Source: Panicum virgatum (Eukaryota > Streptophyta > Magnoliopsida > Poales > Poaceae). Taken from it: 64,000 bases of DNA. The translations under genes and the position numbers were made by a program. A model generated the notes under the pieces. It made no database searches and had not been told where the DNA came from. It saw only the letters and a list, made by a program, of their open reading frames with translations. Shown piece after piece: positions 43,266-55,700 of this stretch (the first letter of the stretch is position 1; each line of letters begins with the position of its first letter). The stretch is from NCBI RefSeq assembly GCF_016808335.1, contig NC_053148.1, positions 18,442,433 through 18,506,432 on the forward strand, given 5' to 3'.

Positions 43266-43731
43266 AGGATGATAAGAGCAAAAGTATAGATGACGGACAA
43301 GTGTCGCTGCTTACACATGCACATGATCAAAGTACTTGAGTGGCATGGCTACTTAGAGACATATTGTTTGAACCTGCAAAATAAATGGAAAAGATGAGCA
43401 CGTACCTATATTACCATATACACAAGAGAGAGGCTTCGCCTTAAGAGAATCATACACCATGAGTGCCCGAGTGAATTGAGCATTCAAGAGTTTGCCTTTG
43501 TTTTTAAAATATGAAAACCCTCCAAGCTCCAAGAAGAAAGGCCTGCATTGATTCTTAGTGACAAGTTCTAAGGATCAATAGATGAAAGCGACGATGTTAG
43601 CCACCTAGAATCCAAGGTATGCAAAGAAAGCTAAGAAATAATTCTTATGCATAGTTTGAGTTCATGAAACCAGTCTTCGCTCTTTTCTCGACCTTATTGC
43701 TTGGGGGGAGCAAAGTCTGGCTGTGGGGGTG
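43181..43731 (+). other. 3' internal remnant of element G
   Basis: Noncoding sequence ending in purine-rich GCTTGGGGGGAGC and GGCTGTGGGGGTG directly before LTR G, a pattern typical of the 3' end of Tat/Athila-type elements. A 44-bp AG microsatellite lies inside. LTR D abuts it on the left, which suggests D inserted into G. Confidence 0.6.
43219..43262. repeat. (AG)22 microsatellite
   Basis: Uninterrupted AG dinucleotide repeat about 40 bp from the end of LTR D. Confidence 0.97.
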
Positions 43732-45213
43732 TGTTGGCGGTCGATATCGATGATTTTCGCCGCCGACGCTCTACCTGATTTCATGAAACATAGGCCATAA
43801 CCATGCCATAACCATTATTACTAATGAGTTCCACAAGTTTTGGTATTTATTTGACTTCAGGAACAATATATCCAAAATTGACCCAAAACGGACACTGTTT
43901 GGACCGGAAGGCCCGAATCCGGCCGACCGGCATACTTTCTGTGGAATATTGGCATGAGATTTTACCAGTATCATCCAGAGGGAGAAATCAAGCCATTTAA
44001 ATGGGTGAGACCTCAAAATATACAAGTTAGACCCGGAAGGCTTGAACCCATATCCAAAGTGAAGACATCCTGGGCCATGATCAGAGCAGAAACATCCACC
44101 CCATTAAGGATGGATCTATGGCCAAAGAGGATTGTGTCGGTGCAACGGAGGACCGAAAGGCTTCCAGAGTTAGGCCGCCCGGCCCAAGAAATATTAGTTG
44201 AGCAAACCGCCTTTTTGCACCGACCTCCAGAGAGCATCCGGAGCGTCCAATCGAAGGTGATGGACAAGTGGCGGGATTCCTAGGCCAGCCGACCTAAGGG
44301 AGGACACCCGGCCTGGCTTTGCCACGCCACGTGTCCAGTCTTCGCGTGGAAGTCAAGCGCTGCCTCTACACTTTCTTACAACTAGCGCTACCTGAAATAC
44401 CTGCCGAGAACCGACCATGGAGCACTATATATAGGACCCCCTCACCTCACTTCAAGCCATAGTGAATTGGAGCAAGTCCAAGGTGAAGCTTAGCGCTCCA
44501 CATATCTTTAGAAAATAGGGAGAGAGGCGAGGTGAGAGTCCGGAGAGCAGCCGGAGTGTCGGCCCCTCTCCAACTTTGTGCCTCCGAGGAATGAAGTTTC
44601 GATTTGAGTAATTTCCTCTTCTTTCGCCAGTCTTACTTTCTCTCCTTTACTTTATTAGTACTTGAATACTTGATCTCTCTAGTTGCGTGATTCCTTGTCC
44701 ACGTAGGTAGCAAGTTCTATTCATTTGAGGTTTCTTCTAGCCTTAGAGCGAGGCAGAATTTAGTGACTCGATAGTTTAGGTGTGGTACCTAGACTTGGTT
44801 AGTTACCTTGGGTTGTGTTCCACCCCACGAAACTGCAGTGGTAGGCGGCAGGTGGTGACAGCCCTATCCGTCCTCCATAGTCCACCACGTTCGGGTGTTT
44901 TCATAGCAGTAGTTGCCGACGGATGTTGGACTCCCTTCTCATCCCAGTCCGAGTCCTTCTCTTAGGCCGCCGAAGCAACTAGAGTATAAGTCGAGTATTC
45001 TTGACAGGAGTAGTTAGTAAGACGACGTTAGACTACCTCGACCTATCTTATCTGGACCTCTTCATTCCTGTCATACCCCCTGGATAAACAAGAGTCTTGC
45101 CAGTATGCTTCTCATTCCTCGTGGATTCGATACCCTGGAATACTCCATGGTGAAAGCTACATCAGTATTCGTACACTTGCGGATTTATTCTGTTAGGCTA
45201 AGGACTGCCAACA
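43732..45213 (+). repeat. Element G 3' LTR
   Basis: TGTTGGCGGTCG to GACTGCCAACA with terminal inverted repeats TGTTGGC/GCCAACA, 1482 bp, preceded by a polypurine tract. TATA box CTATATATAGG at 44424-44434. GC-rich palindrome-like words (CCGGCCGACCGGC, GGCCGCCCGGCC) lie upstream. It ends within LTR I, so G appears to have inserted into I. Confidence 0.85.
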
Positions 45214-45910
45214 ACGCCCTCACCTCACTTGTAACACACACCACTTGGAAATTGAGTGCCTCAAAGTTTAGTCTTCATCTTAGTAGAATAGGGAGAGTGT
45301 GAGGTGAGAGCTTTGGCGGAAGCCGAGCTAAAGGGGCGGAGTCGAGTCCTCTCGACCTTACCCTAACTTTGTACCCACCTCGGGGGAATTTATAATCAAG
45401 TAAGTTCCTCGTTTATCTTTAGTTTCTCGCTAGTTTTACTTTTTACTTAAGTTACTTTCTTTGATCTGCGGGATCCTGAGTTTGCGTTAGTAGCAAGTTC
45501 TACTTATCTGAGGTTACTTTCGGCCTTAGTACACGGTAGGAGTAAGTAGCTCGATAGCTGTGGGCATGGTGCCCAGGCTTGGTTAGCTATCTCGAGTTGT
45601 GTTCCACCCCATGGTACCACAATGGTATGCGGCAAGTGGTGACAGCATTGTCCATCCCTAGTAGTCCACCACATTCGGGTGCTTTCATAGCAGTAGTTGG
45701 CAAAGGACGTCGGACTCCCTTCTCATCCCTTTCTGAGTCCTTCTCTTAGGCCGCCGAACCAGATCAAGTCAGTAGTCTATTAGGTTAGCTTAGTAATTTG
45801 GAATCTATCTGAAGATAAACCCTCTACCCTCGTACCTCTGCTCCTTGGCGGGTCCGGCTGAATCGCTCCAGACCACTAGTCGTAGCTTATCGTTCCATGG
45901 ATTCGATATC
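45214..45910 (+). repeat. LTR I, middle part
   Basis: Starts mid-LTR (CCCTCACCTCACTTGTAACAC, comparable to 44450 in LTR G). It follows the G-type LTR order: GGTGAGAGCTTTGGCGG, a TTCCACCCC block and GGATTCGATATC. It is interrupted by solo LTR J and finishes at 49866. Confidence 0.82.
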
Positions 45911-48900
45911 TGTGACACCCTAGGTGTCTGCACAGTAGTTGTGTATCTATTGTATGCATCATGTGCTTGAATTGCTTGAAAAAGGATCTTTTTGTAAATA
46001 TAAAAGGTTATATGTGTAATTATGATTTTATGCAAGGTCCTTTCTATAGTTATATTTGAATAAGTTGTGGAATTATAGCTTTTGTGGAGGGTGTTTTTGC
46101 AAAATGTAGTGTAATCATTGCATGGCAGGAAAATTTTCAATTCAGCCTAAGTTTAAAGTGAATTTACCTTGAAAAAGACAAAATTCCTTGGAATTCAAAT
46201 TCCCTCCTATGTTTTAAAAAATAGCTCTTGAATCTTTGATCAAATAAATTTTTGCACAACATCAAGGTTGTAGATCTTGAAATGTTGAACAACTTTCATG
46301 TTGGGCACTTTTTCATTTGAGCTTTAGATTAAAAGTTATCCTTGTTTTACATTTGGGTCCCTGGAATTTTTGGAAATTGCAAATGGGTCCGTTTTCCCCT
46401 TCCTCCAGCTTGCTTGCCTGCTTCCCCTGCCGTCGCCGCTGTGCAGTGCTGCCGCCCGCCGTGGAGGGCCAGCCGGCCACCTCCTGCTTCGCGCTAGCGC
46501 CCACGCGTCGCTCCGCACCTCCTCCACCGCTTCTTGCCTCGCTCTGGTGCCCTCTCCCCTCGCCACGCCACTCAGAACCGCCCGCGTGGCCGCCACCTCG
46601 CCGCTGCGGTGGCGGGCTCGCTGCAAAGCCCGCCGCTCACTCCTCTCGCACGCATGGGTACTACAAGAACCCCAGAGAGCAGTTCCTTTCGCCCTTTTGC
46701 CATCTCCTAGCCCACAGACTCCAGAACACCGCCGCCACTCCACCCGCAACCCCGGCAAGCTTGACGCCGCTGCGTAGCCACCACTGCAGCCCTCCTCCGC
46801 CCGCTCTAACCCCCTAGCGAGCTCCACCGTGGGCCCGCGAAGCTCTCCGACCCAGATTGCCCCTCTTTCCCTCACCGGAGCACCCTAGCCGCCGTTGAAC
46901 CTCCGCCGCCGCCGCTCTGCTCCGTCGAGCCGCCGCCTCTCTGCTCCATCGAGCCGCCGCCTCTGAGCCCCTCCCCGCATCCCAAGACCACCCAGAGGTG
47001 CGCCTTGACCCGGTGAAGCTCCCACTCCTCTTTCCCCTCGCCGCCGGTGACCCCCTCACCGGGATTTGGCCGGTCAACGCCGCGCCCCCTCTTTGACCAC
47101 CGGCCAGGGACCTCGGGTTGAGAAGAAACGAAAACCCGGGGGGTTATTTGAATAGCTCGTGACTCAAATGAATAGTAGCAGCAAGGACCTTTTTGCTATG
47201 TTTTGCACTGAACTTTGAAATTCAATAGGAATTCGTAGAAAATTCGTAAAATAGCAAATCTAGTTGTTCTGGAATCCTTGTGTAAATATCTATGCAGTAG
47301 AATCAAAATATGATGGACGTTTGTTAAAAGTTTTTGCTGTACAAATTGATTTGTGTCACTAGGTAAATAAAGGCTAGTTGTTTATTCTTTTTCTTATTTA
47401 TTGCTTGAAACCATGTCTTGCTCTGAAATTTTTATGGTGGTTTATTCATATGACACTAGTGTTGCTATAAAAATTTCGTGGTCAGTTATCATGTGTAGCT
47501 ATTTCTTTGATTTAATCCTTGTTTAGTAGACTTTAATTATGAAAAATATTTTTTGTTGATTATAAATCATGAAAATATTTCTGAGTGTTCGTTTTGGATA
47601 GTTTAGCTTGTGAATAAAGTATGAGCTCCAGTTAATGAATAGAGCAGGAGATAAAAATGAATCTTCTTAAGCTGATGTATGTTTTGTTTATTTTCTAAAA
47701 ATTAATTATTTGTAAATTAAATCATGAAAAATTCACAGTATCTAACTCATCCCTGTGTCGACCTACTGTTAAATTTTGAGCATATGTTTTGCTATTTTTT
47801 AACCTGTATAATTCAACCTTATTCTAGGTGTTGTCTGAATGAATGAATTGTTCTGATTAAATTGCTACATGTTTTGGCATGAAATTTACAGGATAGCTTA
47901 CTCTGTCCATATTATGTTTATTGTAATTTTGCTAAATTTATTACTGTTTGTGGTCTGAGTTGTTTATTTATTAGCAAACCATGATTTAATTGCTATAGGA
48001 AACTACTCCCACCTGTTTAGGAAGTTAGTATAGCTTTCTTGTACTGTTGATCATGATGCCTTGTGTAGTTAGATATGTTGAGTTACTACTCTATAAACGA
48101 TTGCCCATGTGTGTATTAATTTTGTTTGCTTAGCTTCACTACATCGTGAGTGTGTTATAATACTATTCTTGCATTACATATAGATGCGACTGCTTTATCG
48201 GACGGGGCGTACGAGCTGATCCCGGATTTCGAAGGAGGAGATCTCGAAGCTCAAGTGAACACTGCTGTACTAACTGAAGCCCCGGACCAAAGTTCGGAAG
48301 AGCCTAGGGCTGAAATAGTTAGTGACTACCGAGAAGGCAAGCCCCGGACATAACCTATATTTCAAATTATTATCATTTACTGTTATTATTTACTTGTGCA
48401 TTTACAGTTCTTAGGATTTGAATTGAAACCCTAGATGCATGATCCTAGGAATCTATGTACTGAACACTAGACTTGAGTTCGACTACTTGCTAAGCTTATA
48501 GGACCGGTAAAAGTCGAGTGATTGCCTGTCACTCGCGAGCTCTATAGGAATTGCTTGTTTACCTTTCTGTTATCAATATAAGGACGACGGACGGGGTTGT
48601 GTTCGAAATCATGACCTTGTGAGAGACCCCGTCTGTGTTGATGAACTTGCTAAGGTCGCGGTGTGTGGTAGCGGTGGTTAAGTTTTTGAACGTACTAGCC
48701 ACATGCCGTAAATATGGTACGCGGCAAGCCTAGTAGCCGATTGGATCGGGGAGTGGATATACCTTTCACTCTCTCTTATGGATATGTTTTATTTTTATGT
48801 TGCGCAACACTACGACTTCGAGGGACAAGGTTGGACCTTGGAGCCCTGTAGTCGGGGAGAGTGACCCTATCCACAAGCCAGAAAGAAAGGTAAACGGTTG

Positions 48901-49780
48901 TTTGGGAACGACCCGATGGTGTTCCAAACGTGTGTGTTAGGTCTGCCTGTCCAGGTTAATAAATTCGATTCGAATCGTTTGCTTCTCACAGTTTGGGACT
49001 GCTTGATCCCTTTGCCACACAGAGTAATAAGAGCAACAATATTATGATCAATCTTGATGTTTGCTTAGAGTTCTACCATGATTGGATAGTAGTTGCTTAC
49101 ATAGAATGGTTAATCAACTAGAATCTTGGAAGCTAAAACTTGAAAGTAAGGACCTACTCTTTGTTACTTTTCAGCAAAAGGAAAACCAGAGCCTCATAGA
49201 ACCTTGCATAGTCTAGCTAAAGTGGGCTACGTATACCCGTTGATGGTTATGTCTTGCTGAGTATTAGAATACTCAGCCTTGCTGTTGAAACCCTTTTTCA
49301 GGTATGAGTTTTGAGGATTAGATCGCTAGCTTGACCTATCCCTGCTCGTTTCCTCCTGGCTGGTCCGAAGAGTGGGATATGTCTTCGGCCGGCAATGACC
49401 CTGACGAGTGATACCATGCTTGGGCTAGCCTAGTATACTTTTGCGACGTGTTGTAGCTGTCGTGTTTTATCTTCCGCTGCTTTAACTCTGAAGTTTTACA
49501 CTTAAGGTTGGTATAACTGTTTTACTAAAGTTGGTTTTGTAATAATGGTTTGAACTGGTTTGTAATCTCTACTTTGCTTGTGTTGTAAAATTGTGGTTGT
49601 AATATCTCTGGACTCGCCTTCGTGCGGGGTATGCTTGTTCGATCCGAGAACCGGTGGTTGTATCGGGACGTTACCCAACAGACCAAGAATTGTTCCGTTT
49701 GAAGTGCGTTTGAGCCGGTGTTGCCTTTATGGTGATGGCCTGCGCACTTGAGCCGGGATAATTCAGGTGGTTCTGCCACA
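45911..49780 (+). repeat. Solo LTR J, 3870 bp, in LTR I
   Basis: TGTGACACCCTAGGTGTC to GGTTCTGCCACA, with perfect target duplication ATATC (45906-45910 and 49781-49785). No internal region is present. Diverged relative of J'. Same order: GC-rich leader (about 46400-47110), long AT-rich part, acidic exon block and last exon block. Confidence 0.92.
48184..49411 (+). other. LTR-embedded two-exon cassette, copy in LTR J
   Basis: Exon a 48184-48336 (153 nt; acceptor ACATATAG, donor GAAG|GCAAGC) and exon b 49302-49411 (110 nt; acceptor CCCTTTTTCAG, stop TGA). Lengths differ from J' by +9 and -6, both multiples of three. Exon a has DGAYELIPDF; exon b has SFED, IASLTYPC, PPGWSEEWD and ends Asp-Glu-stop. 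One TAG interrupts exon b after SFED, so this copy is decayed. Confidence 0.45.
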
Positions 49781-49866
49781 ATATCCCAAGCATACTCCCT
49801 GGTGAAAGCTACAATCGATTTCTATGCGCTTGCGGAGTAATTCCTATATCCTAAGGAGTGCCAATA
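49781..49866 (+). repeat. LTR I, 3' end
   Basis: After the ATATC target copy it continues CCAAGCATACTCCCTGGTG and ends GGAGTGCCAATA, a decayed form of the GTGCCAACA terminus. The gag-like sequence that follows suggests I inserted into element M. Confidence 0.7.
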
Positions 49867-51140
49867 GCTGCTGAATTTGCTTGGCCTTCAGATGATAAAC
49901 CTTGCACTTGCAGTTCTCTTAAGCCGATTCAGAAAAATCGGCAAGATAATATTAAGTATGCTTTTGATGTATCCAAATGTGATCGCATATTTGATGAATT
50001 AAATAGATTGAGATGCATTAAATTGTCTCATGCTATTCTGTCGCTTGAGGAATTAAAGCGGTATGCTTATTGCAAATGGCACAATTCATTTTCTCATGCA
50101 ACCAATGATTGCAATGTGTTTAGAAGGCAAATTCAATCAGCCGTTAATGATGGATGATTGGGTGTTCCACAAATGCAAATTGATAATAATCCTTTCCCTA
50201 TGCATACTATTGAATTACAGAATCCTAAGGTTTTAATTCGGTCGAATCAACAAAGGGAAAAAATGTGATCATTGGTGAACCAATGCCAAAATCTCTGAGA
50301 CAAATCAAAGAAATTCCAGTGAAGAGGTTCCCTGAAGCTTCATCGAAAGGTTCAGCGCCCGGGGGCACGAGAAGCAAAAAGTGCCGGGTCTGCACAGACC
50401 GGTCAGTCTGGGAGCTCTGGAATAAATTCCAGAAATGTCAAAAAGAAAAGGCTGAATTTCAAGGAACTCCTGGCCAAGTATGAGGAGAAAGGAGCTACTC
50501 AGAAACAAAAGAAGCGACTAGATCAAGCTAAAGATACAAATCCATCATCGGAGCATCGTAAGCAATCGGCTTCTCATTTGCAACAAGGTAATAATGTCTT
50601 TGCACCATATTTATTTAGTGAGCCGGTCGCTCCATAGTTTTGGTTGTATCCTTACTATTATAAACCTTTGGATTATAGTAGAATCTATATGCATCCATAC
50701 TTTATTCAATATTCTTCAACATATCCAAGTTATGGTGCCTCTCAAAGACCGATTGTTGCTAGCAATAATCTGGTCAAAAGCAAACCTGATTGCAGCAAGG
50801 AGGGTGAGAAGGATATGAAGCAAGACAACTAGTATTTACAGCCGAGGTGGTGTCCCTCAGGCTTGTCTCACACCAAAAAGAAGAGGCTGCAACGAATGCG
50901 CAAGAAAGAGTCTATGGAACAGCAAGCAGAGATTGTACCAGAAAGGTCGGTGACCATGAAGCAGGTATGGAGGCCTAAGCAAGTTGTTTTGTCATCAGCT
51001 TGACGAAGAAGCAAGGTATGGCCGATAGTATTTCTCGCCCTTAGAACAAAATATGGCCGATGCATGTTTATCATCGTCCTCAGACAATTTTGGTTCAAGG
51101 ACTTGTTTTCTGGCATGCAAGCATTACCAAAAACAGGGGG
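49867..51140 (+). pseudogene. Element M gag-like region, 3' part, with stops
   Basis: Gag-type fragment. The first frame (to 50157) has KYAFDVSKCDRIFDELNR, LEELKRYAYCKWHNSFSH and DCNVFRRQIQSAVNDG, a zinc-knuckle-like C/H/C block common in grass Tat-type gag proteins. Further frames contain WNKFQKCQKEKAEFQGTP, LLAKYEEKGATQKQKKR and YYKPLDYSRIYMHPYF. Frameshifts and stops separate these. No protease or polymerase follows before the polypurine tract AAAACAGGGGG at about 51130-51140, so M is a gag-only, presumably non-autonomous element or a deleted one. Its start lies left of LTR I, outside the window. Confidence 0.8.
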
Positions 51141-51144
51141 TATA

Positions 51145-51730
51145 TGTTGACGATCAAAATTGGCATAGGCTAGACTAGACCGGTCTGGCCGGTGCCTGTA
51201 AGCGGTCTGACCGGTCGGCCCTATTTTGGATCCGGCAAAGCGCCGACCGGTCTGACCGATGGGTCCGACTGGTCAGACAGGTCCACCTAGAATCCGAGTA
51301 TAATTAAGATTTTTGTAGATCTAGATCTGTAAATAGAATTTCTTGCAGGATAAGTCCAGCCCACCCTTTAAATATAAGGGGTCACAGCCGATTGAGATCA
51401 TCCAATCGATCAAACACAAAAACTTTTATCTTTTTACTTTCTCTTGCCCTAGCTTTTCCAATCTACTACTTGTTGTTCCTCCTTCGTCTCTACGTTGATT
51501 AAGAGCGTTCTAGGTGGCCTGTCGACCCTAGAACAACCCTACGTGTGCCTGCCCCGATGGGTCTTCCTGGGCTAATGTTCGAAGGTTTGTCACCGTTCTT
51601 GCCGGCGGCGACCAGTCTGACCGCTCTGTGAAACCGGTCTGACCGGTCCTAGCAGCGGCGCTGCAACGCGCGCCTCTGCTCGCTGCACGATCGAGTGTGT
51701 TTGTGTGTTGGCCCTAGTTTTGCGTCAACA
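51145..51730 (+). repeat. Element M 3' LTR
   Basis: TGTTGACGATC to GCGTCAACA, 586 bp, with TGTTGAC/GTCAACA termini. Clusters of ACCGGTCTGACCGGTC-type words lie at about 51175-51290, before a TATA-like AAATATAAGG (51370-51379), and again at 51610-51650. Confidence 0.85.
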
Positions 51731-52385
51731 CAGTCCCGCAAAGGGTTGTTCATGGAACTATTATCGAAATGACTTGGACCATTTTTCCTAGTGTCATTCT
51801 AATGTCCATTGGGAATCTCAAAAAGAGAATTTTGAATGTCTCCTCCTTTTTTATTTTCTGCAATTGAAATATCCATATTGGTTCTTCTTTTTAAAAATTT
51901 CAATTTTTTGTTTTTCTAGTATTTTTACGTATAATCCTCCCCTAGTACTACTTTTCTCCCATCTAGCTTGCCCCTCCGCTTTTTTTTTCTTGTAACGCTA
52001 TAGCTTGAGATTCAAAAGCCACAGGATTTATGTCATGCTATTAGTATCGTGCTTGCATCCATTTCATATTTTTGGGAACCGTTCACATCTTCACTGCCTT
52101 ACAATTGAGTCAGTGGGATAACTGCAATCCATGGTATGTAATTTGTGTGTGGATTTTGTGATTGTTTTGCACTGATCCGATATGAAAATGACAATGTGTC
52201 CTTTTTTATTATGGTGTCTTTGGTTGTTTTCTCTTCTGCATGCAAGCACTGTTATCTCCCACCAGACTTGCCTTACAGTTAAGTCATTGTTTGCTTCCAA
52301 ACTATACAAATCATTATCAATCTCTACTTGCTCTTGATTTAGCTAAGGTAGTGGTTGCTACTGCACCATTCATGTGATGCCATCG
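51731..52385. other. Unassigned AT-rich sequence left of solo LTR F
   Basis: No gene, LTR terminus or repeat recognised. With 56161-56355 it forms the site into which F inserted, and may be ordinary intergenic DNA. Confidence 0.5.
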
Positions 52386-52639
52386 TGTAACACCCGGTTT
52401 ATAAAAGAACATAAACCGAGCAATCATATACGTGCCAGGATCAAGTCACACATATATACAACAGAATGAACAGTATATCATAGCACATATCACGTAAAAA
52501 GATATAATAAAGCGAATACGAATGTTATTTATTACATTAATGACATAATGTCTGATACAGCGGAAGCGAAGTACAAATACGATAAAACTCTCTGAAGCTG
52601 AGCAGGGCGCCACAGGGACGTCAACTGGGAGACGAACGC

Positions 52640-53816
52640 CTAGAAGTCCTCGTAGTCCTGGTAGCGCTGGACGAACTCCCTCGCGTCGGCAGGAACTGAG
52701 CAGCAGTAGCGTATCCGAGAGGAAAAAGTAGAGAAGAGGCAAGAGTGAGTACACAACTTGTACTCAACAAGTATAACACAAACTATGAGGCTCTAAGGTT
52801 GGCTGACTGACTGCATTAGCTTTTAAGTCTTGGCAAAATTTTATTAAAACTATTTACTACAAGTTGATGAATTACCATTAACCCAGTTACATAGTAATTA
52901 GTCAAATTTAATCATGATACTACTGAGAACCAAACCAAACCAAACCAAGGTAAACACCGAGAGGCACCCCCTCGTCGGAAGGAGCTAACCCCACTAATCA
53001 AAAGGAGGATCTGGGCCGCTCATAACCGTGAGCACGGCTAGTATACTAGTTTTACACTCTGCAGAGGTTGCACATCTTTACCCACAAGTCGTGAGCTATG
53101 CCAGTTGTTCGTCACACTTCCTTAGGTGAGATGACTAGCAAACTCACTACGAGGCCGTTACAAAGGACACGTTGGTAAGGTGTAACCGCTAAGGATTCAG
53201 GCAATGCATCGATGGTACCCACCTCGAGGGGTACGCACACCAAGCCTCGTAGCCTGGGCACCATTGAGGCTCGACTCCCCTCTTGCCCCGTCGGTAAGTT
53301 ACTCCTGAACCAAAATGGCCTAATTAGTAAGCCAAGACTGTCCCATTCCAGTCTTGTGGTAGCGCTGTTGTCCCAGGTTGTCGCTCTATGAACCGGTCCT
53401 TATGGAGAGTGGCCAACCAGGCAGTAAGCACCGTGCTGGCCCCCTAAACCATGTTTCTAACAAAACCAATTTTAACGAGAAGTGAGCCACTCAAGCCACA
53501 CAGAGTGCCACTCTCAGAATTAAGTTGCATATACCATTAATCAAATTAATTAACAAGGACCATTATGTGTTATAGCGCGGCACCTAGCACAACTAACCAA
53601 AATGCAACCCCAAAGGATATATATAAAGGATATAAAGTGGCTAGGAAGTCCTTATAGGCATACAGTATTAAATGCAGTATGAAAATGTATTTAAATGATA
53701 GGTGGTGTTCATGTTATACTTGCCTTCCTCGTACTGCTCCTGCTACTGCTCAAACTGATCTGAAGACGGATGCTGCTCCGGGTACTGATACTGGGGCTCC
53801 TCAGATGGATCAACGT
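52640..53816 (-). other. LTR-embedded two-exon cassette, copy in LTR F
   Basis: Exon a 53724-53816 (93 nt) and exon b 52640-52695 (56 nt) on the minus strand, with the same GTGAGTAG acceptor, GAAG|GCAAGT donor, CTGCTCAG acceptor and TAG stop. Exon a carries one internal TAG, in the Gln/Glu run, so this copy is broken. Confidence 0.45.
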
Positions 53817-55684
53817 CTACTCACGAACACATGGCCAAAGCAACGCACAACAATAAGCATACAAGCAAACACTAGCAAAAACTAAGAAACAGTACATCAA
53901 TACATAAAAACAGCAAGAAAAACTAAGCTAAAACTATTCTACGCGTTACAACGATCGCGTGGACATAAAGAACGCCTAAAACGGAGCTAAAACGCATAAT
54001 CTAGGCTAAAAACAAGGTTCAGGGCTTATTTGCGATAAAAACTAAGTTCTAGGGGGTTTTCTGCAAAAACCGAGGACTAAAACATAATTAAACCTTAGTT
54101 CTAGGGTCTAACTCGCGAAAACAGCAGCTATGGACGGCGGGTTCTATTTCTAGAAAAACCAGGGGGCTTCGTGTAAAGTTCTGGGCCTAACTGTAATTTC
54201 TTTTGAACTACAAAGGAGTGCGGGTTGATTCTACTAAAGACAGAGGGTTCTTTAGCAAAAATGCCAGGCCGAAGGGGTATCCACGGATCTCGGCCGTTGG
54301 ATCATGATCTGAGGGATCGGGTTTGATGGGCTTTTGATCTAATCTGGACCGCTGGTCCGAGATCGTGCTTCCAGGGGGAAAACGGTGCGTGAGGCGGTGG
54401 TGAGCTGCCGCCGGCGACAAGTCCCGCGGCAGCGCGGCGCGAGGCTCGCCGGAGTTCGCGAAATCGACGCTCCGGGGGTCGTTTCGACCGGGATTTGGGT
54501 AAGGCGCGATCTACTCTGCATGCGTGATTCACCTATGCGCTCGAATCGGGGAAACTGAACCTGGGATGGCGTGCGTGGCAGCAGAGGCGGCTTTGCGCGG
54601 TGGCGCTTGCCGGCGAGTGGTGTTCCGGCCGCTGCAGAGCTATGTTGAGGGTGAAAAAGGGGTCAGGAGAGGACGCTAATGCTCACCGAGCGCTGGAACG
54701 GGCGGGGGCGTGAGGCAGCGGGGTTGGCGGCGAGCTCCGGCGGCGGCGAGGAACGGGGCTCGTGGCCGGGGTTGCTGCGGCGGTCCTCCGGGCGTCGGGG
54801 CTGCAGGATTCGACTCGCGGCGTCGCTGGGGAGAAGAACAAGGGTCATAGGGGTCCAAGATTCCACGGCGGCTAACAAAATTGAGCATCGGTCACAACTC
54901 ACCGGAGGTGAAGTCCGGCGCGATTCCGGCAAGGCACGGGTCTAAGGTCGAGGCAAAGGCCTCAGGAAGTGTCCTGGGTCTACGGCGGAGCTAGCGCGCG
55001 GCTCTGGGGAGGCTGTGGTGCGGTGGGGAGGCGAGGCCACGGCGTCGCGGGGATTGCGCTCCGGCGGAGCTGCGGCGCAAGGGTGGCTAGGGTGCGGAGG
55101 CGATGGGACTAGGGTACTAGGGGGTGCGGCTGGGGCGTTTAAAGAAGGGGGCCCCGAGATCTGGGCATGCGTGCGAGGGAAAGGGATCCCCGGCGATCTC
55201 GCCGCCGATCTCGGGCGCGAACTGGCGCGGGGAGGAAGGAAAGGTGGAGGGGATGGCGCTGACCTGTGGGCCATGTTGGTCAGCGGCGGGGCGAGCGACG
55301 CAGAGCGGGAGTGGCGCTGGCGTGTGGGCCCGGGAGCGCAGCGGCTGAGGCGAGCGCGCGGAGGGAGGTCGCGGCTGGGCCTGCGCTGGGTTTGAGCTGA
55401 GCGGGAGGTGGGCCGCGGTGGCTGCCAGGTGGGGCGAGCAGGGCGCGGGGCCGACCTGTCAGTGCGAGGAAGAGTCCGCGGGCTGAGTGCGTGGTGCGTC
55501 GGTGGGAGGCTGCCACGCGGGGCCTGCTTGTCAGCCAGAGGGGACGCTGGTGGGAGCTGTCCTGGTGGGGTCACGTTGTCGGTGAGAGGAGGGTGCAACG
55601 CGCGGGGCTGTTGACGCGGGGTCTGCGGGAGCGGCCGTGCGTGCGGGCTGGCATTGAAGCGCTGACGAGTGGGGCCACGCTGTC

Positions 55685-55700
55685 GGGGGGGGGGGGGGGG
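55685..55700. repeat. G16 homopolymer
   Basis: Uninterrupted run of 16 G in the GC-rich part of LTR F; length may be a sequencing or assembly uncertainty. Confidence 0.9.

Noticed and set aside
51731..52385. Possible host gene fragment
   Set aside because: No open frame longer than about 70 codons with recognisable content and no splice-site pattern; left as unassigned.
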